Source of the DNA: Dawidia cretensis
GTDB taxonomy: Bacteria; Bacteroidota; Bacteroidia; Cytophagales; Cyclobacteriaceae
DNA length: 64,000 nucleotides
NCBI RefSeq assembly: GCF_018598175.1
Contig: NZ_JAHESE010000010.1
Location: forward strand, 1-64,000
Reading direction: 5' to 3'
The notes below the pieces were generated by a model. The model saw only the letters and a list, made by a program, of their open reading frames with translations, had not been told where the DNA came from and did not search any database. Every line of letters starts with the position of its first letter. Position 1 is the stretch's first letter. Positions 27,501-35,627 of this stretch are shown here, in pieces. The position numbers and the translations under genes were made by a program.

Positions 27501-27790
27501 AAGAACAGCTTGTGACGGGCATTGAACCCTCTGTCGCAGCGCAGATCGGTATGCACCCGAATCCGGCCAACGAGGCGATCTCTATTACCCTGCCGGAGGT
27601 GGTATTCCGCGAGTCCGTGACGTTGATCGTGATCGATGCCTTTGGTCGCACGGCCACGGTTACAGAAATTCCCCAAGGGCAGAAAGTTACCACAGTTCAT
27701 ACCGCGGCATTTGCTCCTGGAGTATATATCGTCAGATTGGAAACTTCGGCCGGAGCGTTGCACCGCCGGGTTGTTGTGACGCACGACTAA
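24503..27790 (+). CDS. Large secreted repeat protein with T9SS type A sorting domain
   Basis: The product is 1095 residues. The signal peptide ends near LSAA (about residue 24). Three tandem modules of about 105-110 residues follow (about 28-135, 136-247, 248-352), each with an ATVYYVV-type strand, PSAAQI and a closing YYVYFVAEDA strand; they are Fn3-like. After a divergent Fn3-like unit come an Ig-like Big_5 domain (SFSPADNSTNIPTTQVFTIAF, about 475-590), a possible cohesin/dockerin-like segment, and Ig/PKD-like domains. The C-terminal 80 residues (MHPNPANEAISITL, DAFGRTATV, PGVYIVRLET) are a T9SS type A domain. It is therefore exported by type IX secretion and cell-surface or released. It is probably an adhesin or structural protein; no catalytic domain is seen. 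Confidence 0.85.
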   Translation: MQSFLRVCMWVALAILTTQSLSAAVVAPTISSSEINNNTTGNRFTLTIVTDQNATGYYVVSTVAASPSAADIRSGNLSSGNPASIKGSFGTTSAGSSNTIITGLTRNRTYFIYFIVENSSGEQSAVGNLTAVAADVTAPGFLISSIVNIGETQFDLRVSLNEVGTVYYVVSTSTAEPSAAQIISGRDHTNNTAFKYGLFSVTSTNTNTSMPIMGLNSGVTYYVYFVAEDAAGNLSLVNAKSATTGSSATPPVYNSSSIINVTTSQFNLRVNITKDATVYYVVTTSNVAPSATQIIGGLDQSNSPALKSGSVAATGGVDATTSDIAGLTANTLYYVYSVARDADSNNSSVNTLNTLTACTATNATALTLQDGVTTAVLAWTNPACFDEILVVGRQDNAVTAVPTGNGSAYTASANFGAGTALLANQYAVYKGIGSTVSISSLSSNASYHFTVFTRKGTTWSAGAPVSAVVGPPAVASFSPADNSTNIPTTQVFTIAFTEPVFISTNSGGTTSITFDGPGTSDLVINRNSTGSNGTISIAGNVATLTLNTELDIASTYNVLVGNRVFSDQYGNDYSGTLSGHWNFTTATTVTAVTAPTTAVCIDQSRALGNIVLTEVATNNFQGTDNGTLTLALAFNKTGFSFSPGTTGVTATAAAGGDVESVTVTSVTATQALFSVKFKDVANDAAARDNVDVITLSGLKVTRNGASTPPADIVLSASSTLPVQGVTPGTTVLANITAGTIPAAPTVAWPNSKSAYCQGTDLSGIAVTASGGTSYNWYSDAGLTTLIAGGTSSQTAAQLFGTSPGVGATKRYVTNVNGCQSTATEVTLTTLSVPVADAGAAQTVCPQASVTLGGAPTASGGAGNYTYAWTDAGEFSSTLANPVLSARENTTNANMNIVYTLTVTDSKGCQASDNVTVTVKELSQAVTITQPTKFTYAITGGPVTLQGQPTNGSFSGTGVTQQSGVYQFDPEVAGIGTTSVIYTATLSNGCTKSITQQFEVKEQLVTGIEPSVAAQIGMHPNPANEAISITLPEVVFRESVTLIVIDAFGRTATVTEIPQGQKVTTVHTAAFAPGVYIVRLETSAGALHRRVVVTHD

Positions 27791-27810
27791 ACTTGTCTCC
27801 TCCATAAACA

Positions 27811-27844
27811 AAAATCCCGGCAGGTATCTACCGGGATTTTTTTT
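27811..27844. terminator. Bidirectional intrinsic terminator
   Basis: A perfect 10-bp stem (27811-27820 with 27831-27840) with a T run on the plus side and an A-rich run on the other. It sits between the convergent T9SS gene and dps and can serve both. Confidence 0.9.
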
Positions 27845-27869
27845 GGCTCCAGGCCCGATGCTACGAAGA

Positions 27870-28343
27870 TCACTTCAAATGTGCACGGAGCATCCAGGCC
27901 ATCTTTTCGTGCTGTTCCATCAGGCCGGTGATGAAGTCGCTGGTGCCGGCGTCGCGGTATTCGTTGGCGAACGGTTCAATGTTTTCGCGCAGGAAGGTGA
28001 TGATGCTGTCGTGGTCGGTCAGCAGCTCTTCGAGGAAACCTTTGCTGGTGTTTTCACGCTCGCTATATTCGGTCAGGTGCGTGAGCTGCAGAAAGCTCTT
28101 GAGGGTACCCGGGGCGTAATGGCCCAGGGCGCGCACGCGCTCGGCTACGTTGTCGATGATCTCATCCAGTTGCCCGTACTGGCTTTCGAAGAAAAGGTGC
28201 ATGTTGTGAAAGTCCGGACCTTCTACGTTCCAATGCGCATTGCGTGTCTTGGTGTAGAGTACATACTCGTCTGCCAGCAGCTTGGACAATTGGACGGCCA
28301 CCGCCTGGGTACGATCTTCCTGAATTCCGATGTTTGTTTTCAT
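27870..28343 (-). CDS. dps: Dps-family DNA-protection ferritin
   Basis: The product is 157 residues. It contains the Dps signature region NAHWNVEGPDFHNMHLFFESQY (His at about 37 and 49, aromatic and acidic ferroxidase ligands at the dimer interface), the DEIIDNVAERVRALG helix and a terminal HEKMAWMLRAHL helix. Dps dodecamers oxidise Fe(II) with H2O2, store iron and shield DNA under oxidative or starvation stress. The protein is cytoplasmic with no extension. It ends beside a shared terminator. The 31-base gap to the MFS gene on the same strand could permit read-through. Confidence 0.95.
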   Translation of the reverse strand: MKTNIGIQEDRTQAVAVQLSKLLADEYVLYTKTRNAHWNVEGPDFHNMHLFFESQYGQLDEIIDNVAERVRALGHYAPGTLKSFLQLTHLTEYSERENTSKGFLEELLTDHDSIITFLRENIEPFANEYRDAGTSDFITGLMEQHEKMAWMLRAHLK

Positions 28344-28374
28344 AAAGGGGTTGGTTAGTATATCATCTTTACTA

Positions 28375-29559
28375 TTATACGGGTTGAGGTGTCGGGTCGG
28401 GCACTTCCGTTTCCCGTTTTTGTTGGATACGGATCAACCCCGCCGCCGCCAGCGCACCGGTCAGCGCCATGAGCACGCCTACCCACTCGGGTGCGGTATA
28501 GCCCAGACCGGCCGCGATGGGCAAGCCTCCTAAATAGGCACCCAACGCATTGCCCAGGTTAAAGCATGCCTGCGATACCGCGGCGGCCAGCATCTCTGCA
28601 CCTTTTGCTGCCTGGATCATCAGCACCTGAATGGGCGCTGCCAGGGCAAAGGCAATACCGCCGGTGAGAAATGTCATGATCAGGGCGAAGGCTTTGTTAT
28701 ACGATAGGAAATATACAAGAATAAGTGATACGGCCATGGCGACCAGCAATGCCGCCGAAGTTTTGGCCGGTGAAAAACGGTCGGCGAGCCAACCGCCCAG
28801 GATGTTACCGAACACCATGCCCAGACCCGCGAAGGCCAGAATATAGGGAACGGATTCCGGAGCGAAGCCCGAGACCTCTGTCAGCAGCGGTGCGATGTAG
28901 CTGATCCAGCAGAACAGTCCGCCGGTGCCAATGGCGGTGATACAGATGATCAGCCAGGCGTCGGCGCTGCGGAAGAACTTCATTTGCTCTTTCAGGCTGC
29001 CGTCACTTTTTGCTTCCAGGCGTGGCATCCACAGCTGTATACACAACAAGGTGACCAGGCCGATGAAGGCGATGAGTACGAATGCATACCGCCAGTCGAT
29101 GTGGTGGCCAATATAGGTTCCCAGCGGTACACCGGCGAGGTTGGCAACGGTAAGACCGGCAAACATGATCGATACGGCTTGCGCCTCTTTACCTTTGTCC
29201 GCCAGGCGGCTTGCTACCACGGCGCCTACTCCGAAGAAAGCTCCGTGCGGCAACCCGGACAACAGGCGTGTGAGAAACAACAGGTCGTAGCCCGGTGCCA
29301 GCATAGAGAGTGCGTTGAAGCCGGTGATCATCATGACCAGTGCCAGCAATATCTTCTTCGGCGGATATGTGCCGGCCAGTATCACCAGCAATGGTGCACC
29401 GATCACTACCCCGAGCGCATACGCCGAGATCAGGTGACCGGCTACGGGAATGGATATGTCGAGGTCTTTGGCGATGTCCGGCAGGATGCCCATCATCACA
29501 AACTCCGTCGTACCGAGGGCCAATCCGCCCAACATCAATGCGAGTAAACTCTTCTTCAT
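28375..29559 (-). CDS. MFS transporter, AraJ/DHA1-like
   Basis: The product is 394 residues from the ATG at 29559; the longer frame adds a non-hydrophobic leader. Twelve membrane segments are evident. Motifs typical of the AraJ/YdhP drug/arabinose-efflux group are present: ALGTTEFVMMGILPDIAKDL in the first helix-loop, FLTRLLSGLPHGAFFGVGAVVAS around helices 4-5, and GVPLGTYIGHHIDWRYAF. It probably exports small molecules by proton antiport; the substrate is unknown. The C-terminal tail is short and Pro-rich. Confidence 0.9.
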   Translation of the reverse strand: MKKSLLALMLGGLALGTTEFVMMGILPDIAKDLDISIPVAGHLISAYALGVVIGAPLLVILAGTYPPKKILLALVMMITGFNALSMLAPGYDLLFLTRLLSGLPHGAFFGVGAVVASRLADKGKEAQAVSIMFAGLTVANLAGVPLGTYIGHHIDWRYAFVLIAFIGLVTLLCIQLWMPRLEAKSDGSLKEQMKFFRSADAWLIICITAIGTGGLFCWISYIAPLLTEVSGFAPESVPYILAFAGLGMVFGNILGGWLADRFSPAKTSAALLVAMAVSLILVYFLSYNKAFALIMTFLTGGIAFALAAPIQVLMIQAAKGAEMLAAAVSQACFNLGNALGAYLGGLPIAAGLGYTAPEWVGVLMALTGALAAAGLIRIQQKRETEVPDPTPQPV

Positions 29560-29800
29560 CTTTTTATTCGTATGGCTGGAATCTTGCAGCAGGCAAAAAT
29601 ACTGAACATATTCTGCCCCTCGAATAATTCCCGCATCGCGACTATAAAAAACCACCGACATCGTTACCGATCTTTAGTATGCTGCTTCGCCTACGAATCA
29701 ATATTTCGTTAGCTAACGTTTGCAGCAATATAACAAGTGGCATCCCCCGTTTTGCAAGAGCGATGATCGATACAGTTTTTTTTACGAAAAGCATACAACA

Positions 29801-30040
29801 CTATCTTCCCGGCACATCGTCCTGCGACGTCCCATAGAACGCGCTGATCCAGGCAAGGGACTCCCACACAACTTCTTCCCGGCCCGCTTCGATGGCATAC
29901 AATAGCTCGACAGCAATGCCGGCTTCGGCGGCGATGGATTCGATGCTCCTCCCCTGCTCCTCGCGAAGCGCTTTTAGCTTGGTTCCGATGCGTTGTAGAA
30001 TGGCCCGTTGCGAAGGGGTCAGGTCTTCTGACTTGCTCAT
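29801..30040 (-). CDS. Small XRE-type helix-turn-helix protein
   Basis: The product is 79 residues. A single HTH domain (about 16-72) has the XRE pattern: IGTKLKALREEQGRSIESIAAEAGIAVELLYAIEAGREEV. There is no additional domain, so it is a minimal DNA-binding regulator, possibly of its own or an adjacent gene. It lies 241 bases upstream of the MFS transporter start on the same strand. No partner toxin is next to it. Confidence 0.85.
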   Translation of the reverse strand: MSKSEDLTPSQRAILQRIGTKLKALREEQGRSIESIAAEAGIAVELLYAIEAGREEVVWESLAWISAFYGTSQDDVPGR

Positions 30041-30100
30041 GCTGTATATTTTAATAACCGTTTCTTTTTTTCGGCGCGGGCGGGAGCAACCTTTCTGAAT

Positions 30101-30142
30101 AAAAAAACCAGGTGATGATCTGCGGGAGGATCATTACCTGGT
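30101..30142 (-). terminator. Intrinsic terminator on the minus strand
   Basis: accaggtgatgatc and gatcattacctggt form a long, slightly imperfect stem (30107-30142). On the minus strand it is followed by a T run (A at 30101-30107). It terminates transcripts from the small gene at 30244-30501, upstream of the XRE gene. Confidence 0.8.
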
Positions 30143-30243
30143 CTAAAGGTATCATTTACTTTTAATTCTATGCTAAAGGTATAGCCATCATCATTTTCGT
30201 TTCCGGCAACGGAATAAAAATTTATACACTCTCGATCTGCTTA

Positions 30244-30501
30244 TCAGGATGTAATGAAGTCCAGGTCTTTGCGAAACTCTTTTTGCACGAGCTCATCGAT
30301 CTGCGCGAGGCGAATGGACAGCTCTTCGTTAACTTGTTCGGTGTCGAGGATGCCGTGCTGGAGCAGGGCTTTCAACTCGAGCTGTCGCTTCATGATGGAG
30401 GTAAGCTTGATTGAGTTCTCGATGTTGTACTTCAGCAGCGTGATCAAGGCTTTATCGGTGCTGATGTGGGGCGTTGTGGTATTGTCGGGTGTCTGGTTCA
30501 T
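30244..30501 (-). CDS. Small hypothetical helical protein
   Basis: The product is 85 residues from the ATG at 30501 (a TTG two codons upstream is less likely). No known family. It is predicted almost entirely helical from residue 18 on (ALITLLKYNIENSIKLTSIM, QLELKALLQHGI, ELSIRLAQIDELVQKEF), with a possible short coiled coil; no membrane segment or signal. It ends before an intrinsic terminator and starts 29 bases after the dihydrofolate reductase-like gene, so it may be co-transcribed with it. Confidence 0.65.
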   Translation of the reverse strand: MNQTPDNTTTPHISTDKALITLLKYNIENSIKLTSIMKRQLELKALLQHGILDTEQVNEELSIRLAQIDELVQKEFRKDLDFITS

Positions 30502-30530
30502 GGGCAAAAGGTACTAATTTCCGGAAAACA

Positions 30531-31088
30531 TTACGCGGTTGTGCGTTGATAATACAACGTGACTACACCCGACGTATAGGGTACCGCTTTCAGGAACGTA
30601 AGGCCTATCCGTTGTTTTATATCCTGGAAGAGTGCCTTGCCGCCGCCGAGTACAATAGGATGTACAGACAACCGGTATTCATCCACAAGGTCCTGGTTTA
30701 CAAAGGTGGTAATCAGCGACGCGCCGCCGAACAGCCAAATGTCTTTGCCGGGTTGTTCTTTGATCTTGTTTACTTCTTCGGCGACGTTGTCTTTGACTAA
30801 CGTGGTGTTGCCCGTTACGGTATTGAGTGTGCGCGAGAAGACGTACTTCTTCATCTGGTTGATATCGCGGTAGAAGTCGATGACCTCCTGTGGACTGTTG
30901 GCGTCGGGTTGGTGATTACCAAATTCCTGGTAGCTGGTGCGGCCGTACAACACGGTGTCGATGGACGCGCGGAATGCCCGGAAGTATTTTCCGACTTCAT
31001 CGTCCATGATGCACCAATCGATTTCCCCGTTGGGGCCTTCGATAAAACCGTCGAGTGTGACGGCAAGGTCTAAGATCACTTTTCGCAT
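30531..31088 (-). CDS. Dihydrofolate reductase / RibD C-terminal-like reductase
   Basis: The product is 185 residues. The start MRKVILDLAVTLDGFIEGPNG, then DTVLYGRTSYQEFG, VFSRTLN, IWLFGGASLITTFVNQDLVDEYRL and HPIVLGGGKALF define the RibD_C/DHFR-like fold. Stand-alone members of this kind (YyaP/YwjB type) are NADPH-dependent reductases of uncertain substrate. The residues needed for folate reduction by FolA are not all evident, so it should not be taken as the cell's DHFR. Confidence 0.9.
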   Translation of the reverse strand: MRKVILDLAVTLDGFIEGPNGEIDWCIMDDEVGKYFRAFRASIDTVLYGRTSYQEFGNHQPDANSPQEVIDFYRDINQMKKYVFSRTLNTVTGNTTLVKDNVAEEVNKIKEQPGKDIWLFGGASLITTFVNQDLVDEYRLSVHPIVLGGGKALFQDIKQRIGLTFLKAVPYTSGVVTLYYQRTTA

Positions 31089-31156
31089 ATCGCTGTTGTT
31101 TTATTTGTACACCGCAAGGTGGCAACGGGCAGTGACAAGGGTATGTCAGTAGTTAT

Positions 31157-31196
31157 AAAAAAAGCTGCCCAGGTTTCCCCGGGCAGCTTTTTTTAT
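31157..31196 (-). terminator. Intrinsic terminator of the efflux operon
   Basis: A perfect 10-base stem (aaagctgccc 31161-31170 with gggcagcttt 31181-31190) flanked by A and T runs on both sides. It begins 10 bases past the stop of the RND pump gene. Confidence 0.9.
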
Positions 31197-31205
31197 GCGA
31201 TTCGT

Positions 31206-34200
31206 TTATTGGTGCGGCGTTATCGGCTGCTCTACGGCATATGCCGGTGGTTCATCCACCTTCCTATTGCGGTATGCAATCTTGGTCACCAGCACATACA
31301 GCACGGGCACCACAAAGATTGCCAGCGAGCTGGCGGCAAGCATCCCCCCGGCTACTGTCCAGCCGATGGTTTTACGTGCTTCGGCACCGGCACCGGCCGA
31401 GAAGGCCAGCGGCAATACACCCAGGATGAACGCCAGCGACGTCATGATGATGGGGCGGAGACGCAGCTGCACGGCTTCGAGTGTAGCCGGTATCACATCG
31501 ATACCCCGGTCAAAACGTTCTTTGGCGAACTCGACGATCAGGATGGCATTCTTCGCCGCCAACCCAATGAGGGTAATGAGACCAATCTGCGCGTAGATGT
31601 TGTTGGTCAGACTGGGCAGGAACGTCAGCGTGAGGATCGACCCGAGCGCGCCAACCGGTACTGCAAAGAGTACCGAGAAGGGTACCGACCAGCTTTCATA
31701 CAGCGCCGCCAGGAAGAGGAACACAAACACGATGGAGATCGCGAAGATCATACCGGTACTGCTACCAGCCTTGATCTCTTCGCGGCTCATGCCGGAGAAG
31801 TCGTAACTGTATCCCGCAGGCAACGTTTGGTCTGCTACCTCGCGTAGCGCCGCGATGGCCTGACCGCTACTGAACCCGGGCTTCGCAGCACCCATGATCT
31901 CCGCTGAGCGGTAGAGGTTGTAGTGCGATACCACGGCAGGGGTTTCGATCACGCGTGTGGTGATCAGCGCGCTGAGCGGCACCATGCCGCCGGCACTGTT
32001 GCGCACGCGGTAGCGACCGATGTCGTTGATATTACCACGGTAGGATGAGTCGGCCTGCGCCATTACGCGGAAGTTACGACCATAGATATTAAAGTCGTTT
32101 ACGTACGAGCTTCCCAACAAGGTGGCCAATGTGCCATACGCTTCCGCAACGGATACACCGAGCTTCCTGGCTTTCTCTTTGTCCACATCAACCTGGTAGC
32201 TAGGCGTGCGGGCAGTGAAGAACGAGTAGGCCATGGCAATCTCCGGACGCTGGTTAACAGCACCGAGGAATTTACGCATCACGCCTTCAAATTTCTGCAC
32301 GTCGTCGGTGCTGGTCGTTTGTTGCAATTCGAATGTAAAACCAGACGATTGACCCAAGCCCGGAATGGCGGGCGGCGAGATCGCGATAACGCGTGCCTCT
32401 TTAATGTCGGCGGTACGTTTCTGGATTTCGGCTATAATAGCGGGTACACTTTCGGTCTTGAGGTTACGATCGTTCCAATGCTTCAAGGCAATAAACACCG
32501 TACCGGAGTTAGACTTGTTGGAGAATGTCAGTACGTTCAAGCCGGCCAGACCACCCACTACGTCTACGGCGGGGATTTGTTTGAGGCGTTTCTGCAGGTC
32601 CAACATCATGGCGATGCTCCGCTGGGTAGACGCACCTTCCGGCAGTTCATAGGTTACGATCACACGCTTTTCATCTTCCGTCGGGATAAAGCCCGTTGGT
32701 TTATTTTTAAAGAGCAGGAACAGTCCGACAAATACACAGACCATCATGATCATGACCAGCGGGGTACGTTTAATCCAGGAGTGTACACCACCGGTATACG
32801 CGTGTGATACGCGATCGAACCAGCGGTTGAAGGCATCAAAGAAGCGGTCCAGGAAGTTTTTCTTGCCATTCTTATCTGCCGGCTTCAGCATGAGCATACA
32901 CAGCGCGGGTGTCAGCGAAAGAGCAACAAATGCTGAGATCAGTACGGAGATGGCGATGGTAATGGCGAACTGCTGGTACAGTTTACCGACGATACCGGGC
33001 ACAAAACCTACGGGTACGAATACGGCCGTCAGGATCAGCGCAATGGCGATTACCGGACCACTAATTTCACGCATCGCTTTCTGCGTTGCTTCTTTCGGCG
33101 TAAGCCCTTCATGGTCCATATTATGCTGTACCGCTTCCACCACGACGATCGCGTCGTCCACCACGATACCGATGGCCAGCACGAAGGCGAACAGTGTCAG
33201 TGTATTGATCGTGAAGCCGAACGGTATAAAGAAAATGAATGTACCGATCAACGACACCGGGATGGCCAGGATGGGGATCAGGGTCGAGCGCCAGTTCTGG
33301 AGGAACAGGAACACCACGAAGATCACGAGTAACAGGGCTTCCACGAGGGTGTGCAATACTTCTTCGATGGATACTTCCACAACCGAGGTTGTTTCTACGG
33401 GAACGAGGTAGTCCACATCTTTCGGGAAATTTTTCTTCATTTCCGCCAGCGCATGATTTACGCCTTCGGCTGTTTCCAGGGCGTTGGCACCGGGCGCGAG
33501 GTATATCAGCAGGAACGCGCAGGGCTTGCCGTTTACATACGAATTGTTGCCATAGTCAAATCGTTTCAACTCGACGCGGGCTACATCTCTCAGGTATACC
33601 ATGTTGCCCGTGGCCGGGTTGCTGCGCACGACGATGTTCTCGAAGTCTTCTTTTTTGTTGATCCGGCTATTGGTCAGTACGTTGTATTCAAACGCCTGTA
33701 CACTGCGTTGCGGGTTACCGCCAACTGAACCGGCAGCTACCTGCAGGTTTTGTTCCGCCAGGGCCGCCGTTACTTCGGCCGGTGTCATGTTCAGGGCGGC
33801 GAGTTTTTCCGGGTTCAGCCAGATGCGCATACTGAAGTCGTCACCGCGGCTGAAGATATCACCGACACCTTTCACACGTGACAGGGCGTCTTTCATGTAG
33901 ATGTTGGAGAAGTTCCCGAGGAACACAGCGTCGTGTGTGCCTTCGGGCGAGTACAGCGCCAACGCCATGAAGATACTGGGGTTACGTTTCCGCACGGTTA
34001 CACCGAGACGACGCACTACTTCGGGCAGGGTCGGTTCGGCCACGCTCACGCGGTTTTGCACGTCGAGGGTGGCGATGTTGATGTCGGTACCGATGTCGAA
34101 TGTTACCGTGATACTGCTTTGACCACTGCCGGTACTGTTGGAGGACATGTAGGCCATGCCGGGTGTACCGTTGATCTGAGTCTCCATGGCCGTGGTCGTG

Positions 34201-34382
34201 GTCTGTTCCACCGTTTGCGCGTCGGCGCCGGTATAGATACCCGTTACCGACACCGTGGGCGGTGTAATGTCGGGGTATTGCGAAATGGGAAGAGTCGTCA
34301 TGGCGATCAATCCCACCAGTACAATCACCACCGATACGACGATGGAAGTGACCGGCCTTTTTATAAATACGTCTGCTATCAT
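31206..34382 (-). CDS. RND multidrug efflux permease (HAE1/AcrB family)
   Basis: The product is 1058 residues, the usual AcrB length. It starts MIADVFIKRPVTSIVVSVVI (first membrane helix) and has porter-domain signatures (PDITPPTVSVTGIYTGADA). The proton-relay pair is in AIGIVVDDAIVVVEAV (Asp-Asp near 405). GFVPGIVGKLYQQFAITIAI, GFIPTEDEKRVI and the terminal helices (AKNAILIVEFAKE, RLRPIIMTSLAFILGVLPLA) follow. It forms a tripartite pump with the adaptor and outer-membrane factor upstream in the same operon, expelling hydrophobic toxins using proton force. It is the last gene of the operon, 33 bases after the adaptor. Confidence 0.96.
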   Translation of the reverse strand: MIADVFIKRPVTSIVVSVVIVLVGLIAMTTLPISQYPDITPPTVSVTGIYTGADAQTVEQTTTTAMETQINGTPGMAYMSSNSTGSGQSSITVTFDIGTDINIATLDVQNRVSVAEPTLPEVVRRLGVTVRKRNPSIFMALALYSPEGTHDAVFLGNFSNIYMKDALSRVKGVGDIFSRGDDFSMRIWLNPEKLAALNMTPAEVTAALAEQNLQVAAGSVGGNPQRSVQAFEYNVLTNSRINKKEDFENIVVRSNPATGNMVYLRDVARVELKRFDYGNNSYVNGKPCAFLLIYLAPGANALETAEGVNHALAEMKKNFPKDVDYLVPVETTSVVEVSIEEVLHTLVEALLLVIFVVFLFLQNWRSTLIPILAIPVSLIGTFIFFIPFGFTINTLTLFAFVLAIGIVVDDAIVVVEAVQHNMDHEGLTPKEATQKAMREISGPVIAIALILTAVFVPVGFVPGIVGKLYQQFAITIAISVLISAFVALSLTPALCMLMLKPADKNGKKNFLDRFFDAFNRWFDRVSHAYTGGVHSWIKRTPLVMIMMVCVFVGLFLLFKNKPTGFIPTEDEKRVIVTYELPEGASTQRSIAMMLDLQKRLKQIPAVDVVGGLAGLNVLTFSNKSNSGTVFIALKHWNDRNLKTESVPAIIAEIQKRTADIKEARVIAISPPAIPGLGQSSGFTFELQQTTSTDDVQKFEGVMRKFLGAVNQRPEIAMAYSFFTARTPSYQVDVDKEKARKLGVSVAEAYGTLATLLGSSYVNDFNIYGRNFRVMAQADSSYRGNINDIGRYRVRNSAGGMVPLSALITTRVIETPAVVSHYNLYRSAEIMGAAKPGFSSGQAIAALREVADQTLPAGYSYDFSGMSREEIKAGSSTGMIFAISIVFVFLFLAALYESWSVPFSVLFAVPVGALGSILTLTFLPSLTNNIYAQIGLITLIGLAAKNAILIVEFAKERFDRGIDVIPATLEAVQLRLRPIIMTSLAFILGVLPLAFSAGAGAEARKTIGWTVAGGMLAASSLAIFVVPVLYVLVTKIAYRNRKVDEPPAYAVEQPITPHQ

Positions 34383-34415
34383 TGCTTTTCCGTATGGTAA
34401 TTCAATCCGTCTCGG

Positions 34416-35606
34416 TTATTTCTTTTCTGCCTTGGCCTCAGGCTTCGCCGCGCCCGCTGCCGGGGCACCAGCCGCAGGAGCACCAGGCGCTGCGCCAGGC
34501 TGTACTACTGCATAGGAGGCGCCTTCGCGCAGGTTCTGCACACCTTCTACCACGATCGTTTCGCCGGCTTGCAAGCCACTCTTCACGATGACGTTGTTTC
34601 CGATCTGCTGACCCAGCACTACTTTGCGCTGCGTTACTTTGTTGTCAGGTACTGTTACATATATGAAGAACTCACCCAGCTGCTCGGTAACGGCTTTGTA
34701 AGGAACCAGTACCGCTGCCGTGTTTGACGTTGACAATACTTGCAGTGTGCCACTCATGCCCGCGCGCAGTACGTTGTCGGCGTTCGGGAAGGTGAGACGC
34801 ATGCGGATGGAACCGGTGTTTTGGTCTACCGCGCGGTCAATCACGCTGATCTTACCGGGTTTGTTATATACTTCACCACCGAAGGCCAGACGGAAGGTAG
34901 AGTCCTTGGGGCTTTGACCTTTCGCCTGCAGTTGTGTAAAGCGCAGGATTTCCTTTTGGTCTACGGTAATGTCGGCCGCAATCGGGTTGTCTGATGAAAT
35001 GGTGTTCAACAGGGTTTGACCAGCCGATACCGCGGCACCTAAGCGCACTTGCGAAATACCGATGGTACCTTCAAACGGCGCGGTGATGGTGGAGTAGCGC
35101 ACATTGGTTTGCACTCCTCGTACGCCTGCTTTCGCAGCATCTACCTGTTTCAAGGCTGCGGCGTACGCTGCCTCTGCATAGTCCACCTGTTGTTTGGCAA
35201 TCGCGTCGCTCTTTGCCAGTTCGCGGTAACGTGCTACGTCACCTTCGGCTTTGAGCAGGTTTGCTTCTTGCACGGCCAGGTTGGCTTGCGCTTGTTGGTA
35301 GGTAGCCTGGTATTGTTGCGGATCGATGGAGTACAGCTTTTGTCCTTTCTTTACGATCTCACCTTCGGTGAAATGAATGGCGGTGATATATCCGCTTACC
35401 TGTGCCCGTAGCTCCACTTCGTTCAGGGCGCGTACGGTGGCCGGGTATTCCTCATAATAAACAGCATCGGAAGCTTTCACCTCGTGCAGCACGACACCCG
35501 CCGGCGGCGGACCTTGCATCGCACCCGGTTGATCTTTTTTACCGCATGCCACTGCCAGCAGCAGCAGGCCGAGTACTGAATAGTTCTGTATTGTGTTCAC
35601 TGACAT
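34416..35606 (-). CDS. RND efflux periplasmic adaptor (membrane fusion) lipoprotein
   Basis: The product is 396 residues. The lipobox LAVAC near residue 21 anchors it to the inner membrane. The order is biotinyl-lipoyl-like hairpin halves (LRAQVSGYITAIHFTEGEIVKKGQKLY, ITAPFEGTIGISQVRLGAAVS), a coiled-coil alpha-hairpin (about 95-165), a beta-barrel (DITVDQKEILRF) and a membrane-proximal domain (QVLSTSNTAAVLVPYKAV). The C-terminus is low complexity, Ala/Gly/Pro repeats (APAAGAPAAGAAKPEAKAEKK), not needed for function. It bridges the RND pump and the TolC-like channel. Confidence 0.95.
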   Translation of the reverse strand: MSVNTIQNYSVLGLLLLAVACGKKDQPGAMQGPPPAGVVLHEVKASDAVYYEEYPATVRALNEVELRAQVSGYITAIHFTEGEIVKKGQKLYSIDPQQYQATYQQAQANLAVQEANLLKAEGDVARYRELAKSDAIAKQQVDYAEAAYAAALKQVDAAKAGVRGVQTNVRYSTITAPFEGTIGISQVRLGAAVSAGQTLLNTISSDNPIAADITVDQKEILRFTQLQAKGQSPKDSTFRLAFGGEVYNKPGKISVIDRAVDQNTGSIRMRLTFPNADNVLRAGMSGTLQVLSTSNTAAVLVPYKAVTEQLGEFFIYVTVPDNKVTQRKVVLGQQIGNNVIVKSGLQAGETIVVEGVQNLREGASYAVVQPGAAPGAPAAGAPAAGAAKPEAKAEKK

Positions 35607-35627
35607 ATAGATGTTTGAGAATTTTAA

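Noticed and set aside
33900-34400. Plus-strand frames antisense to the RND pump and adaptor
   Set aside because: Shadows of high-GC codons in the minus-strand genes; no independent evidence.
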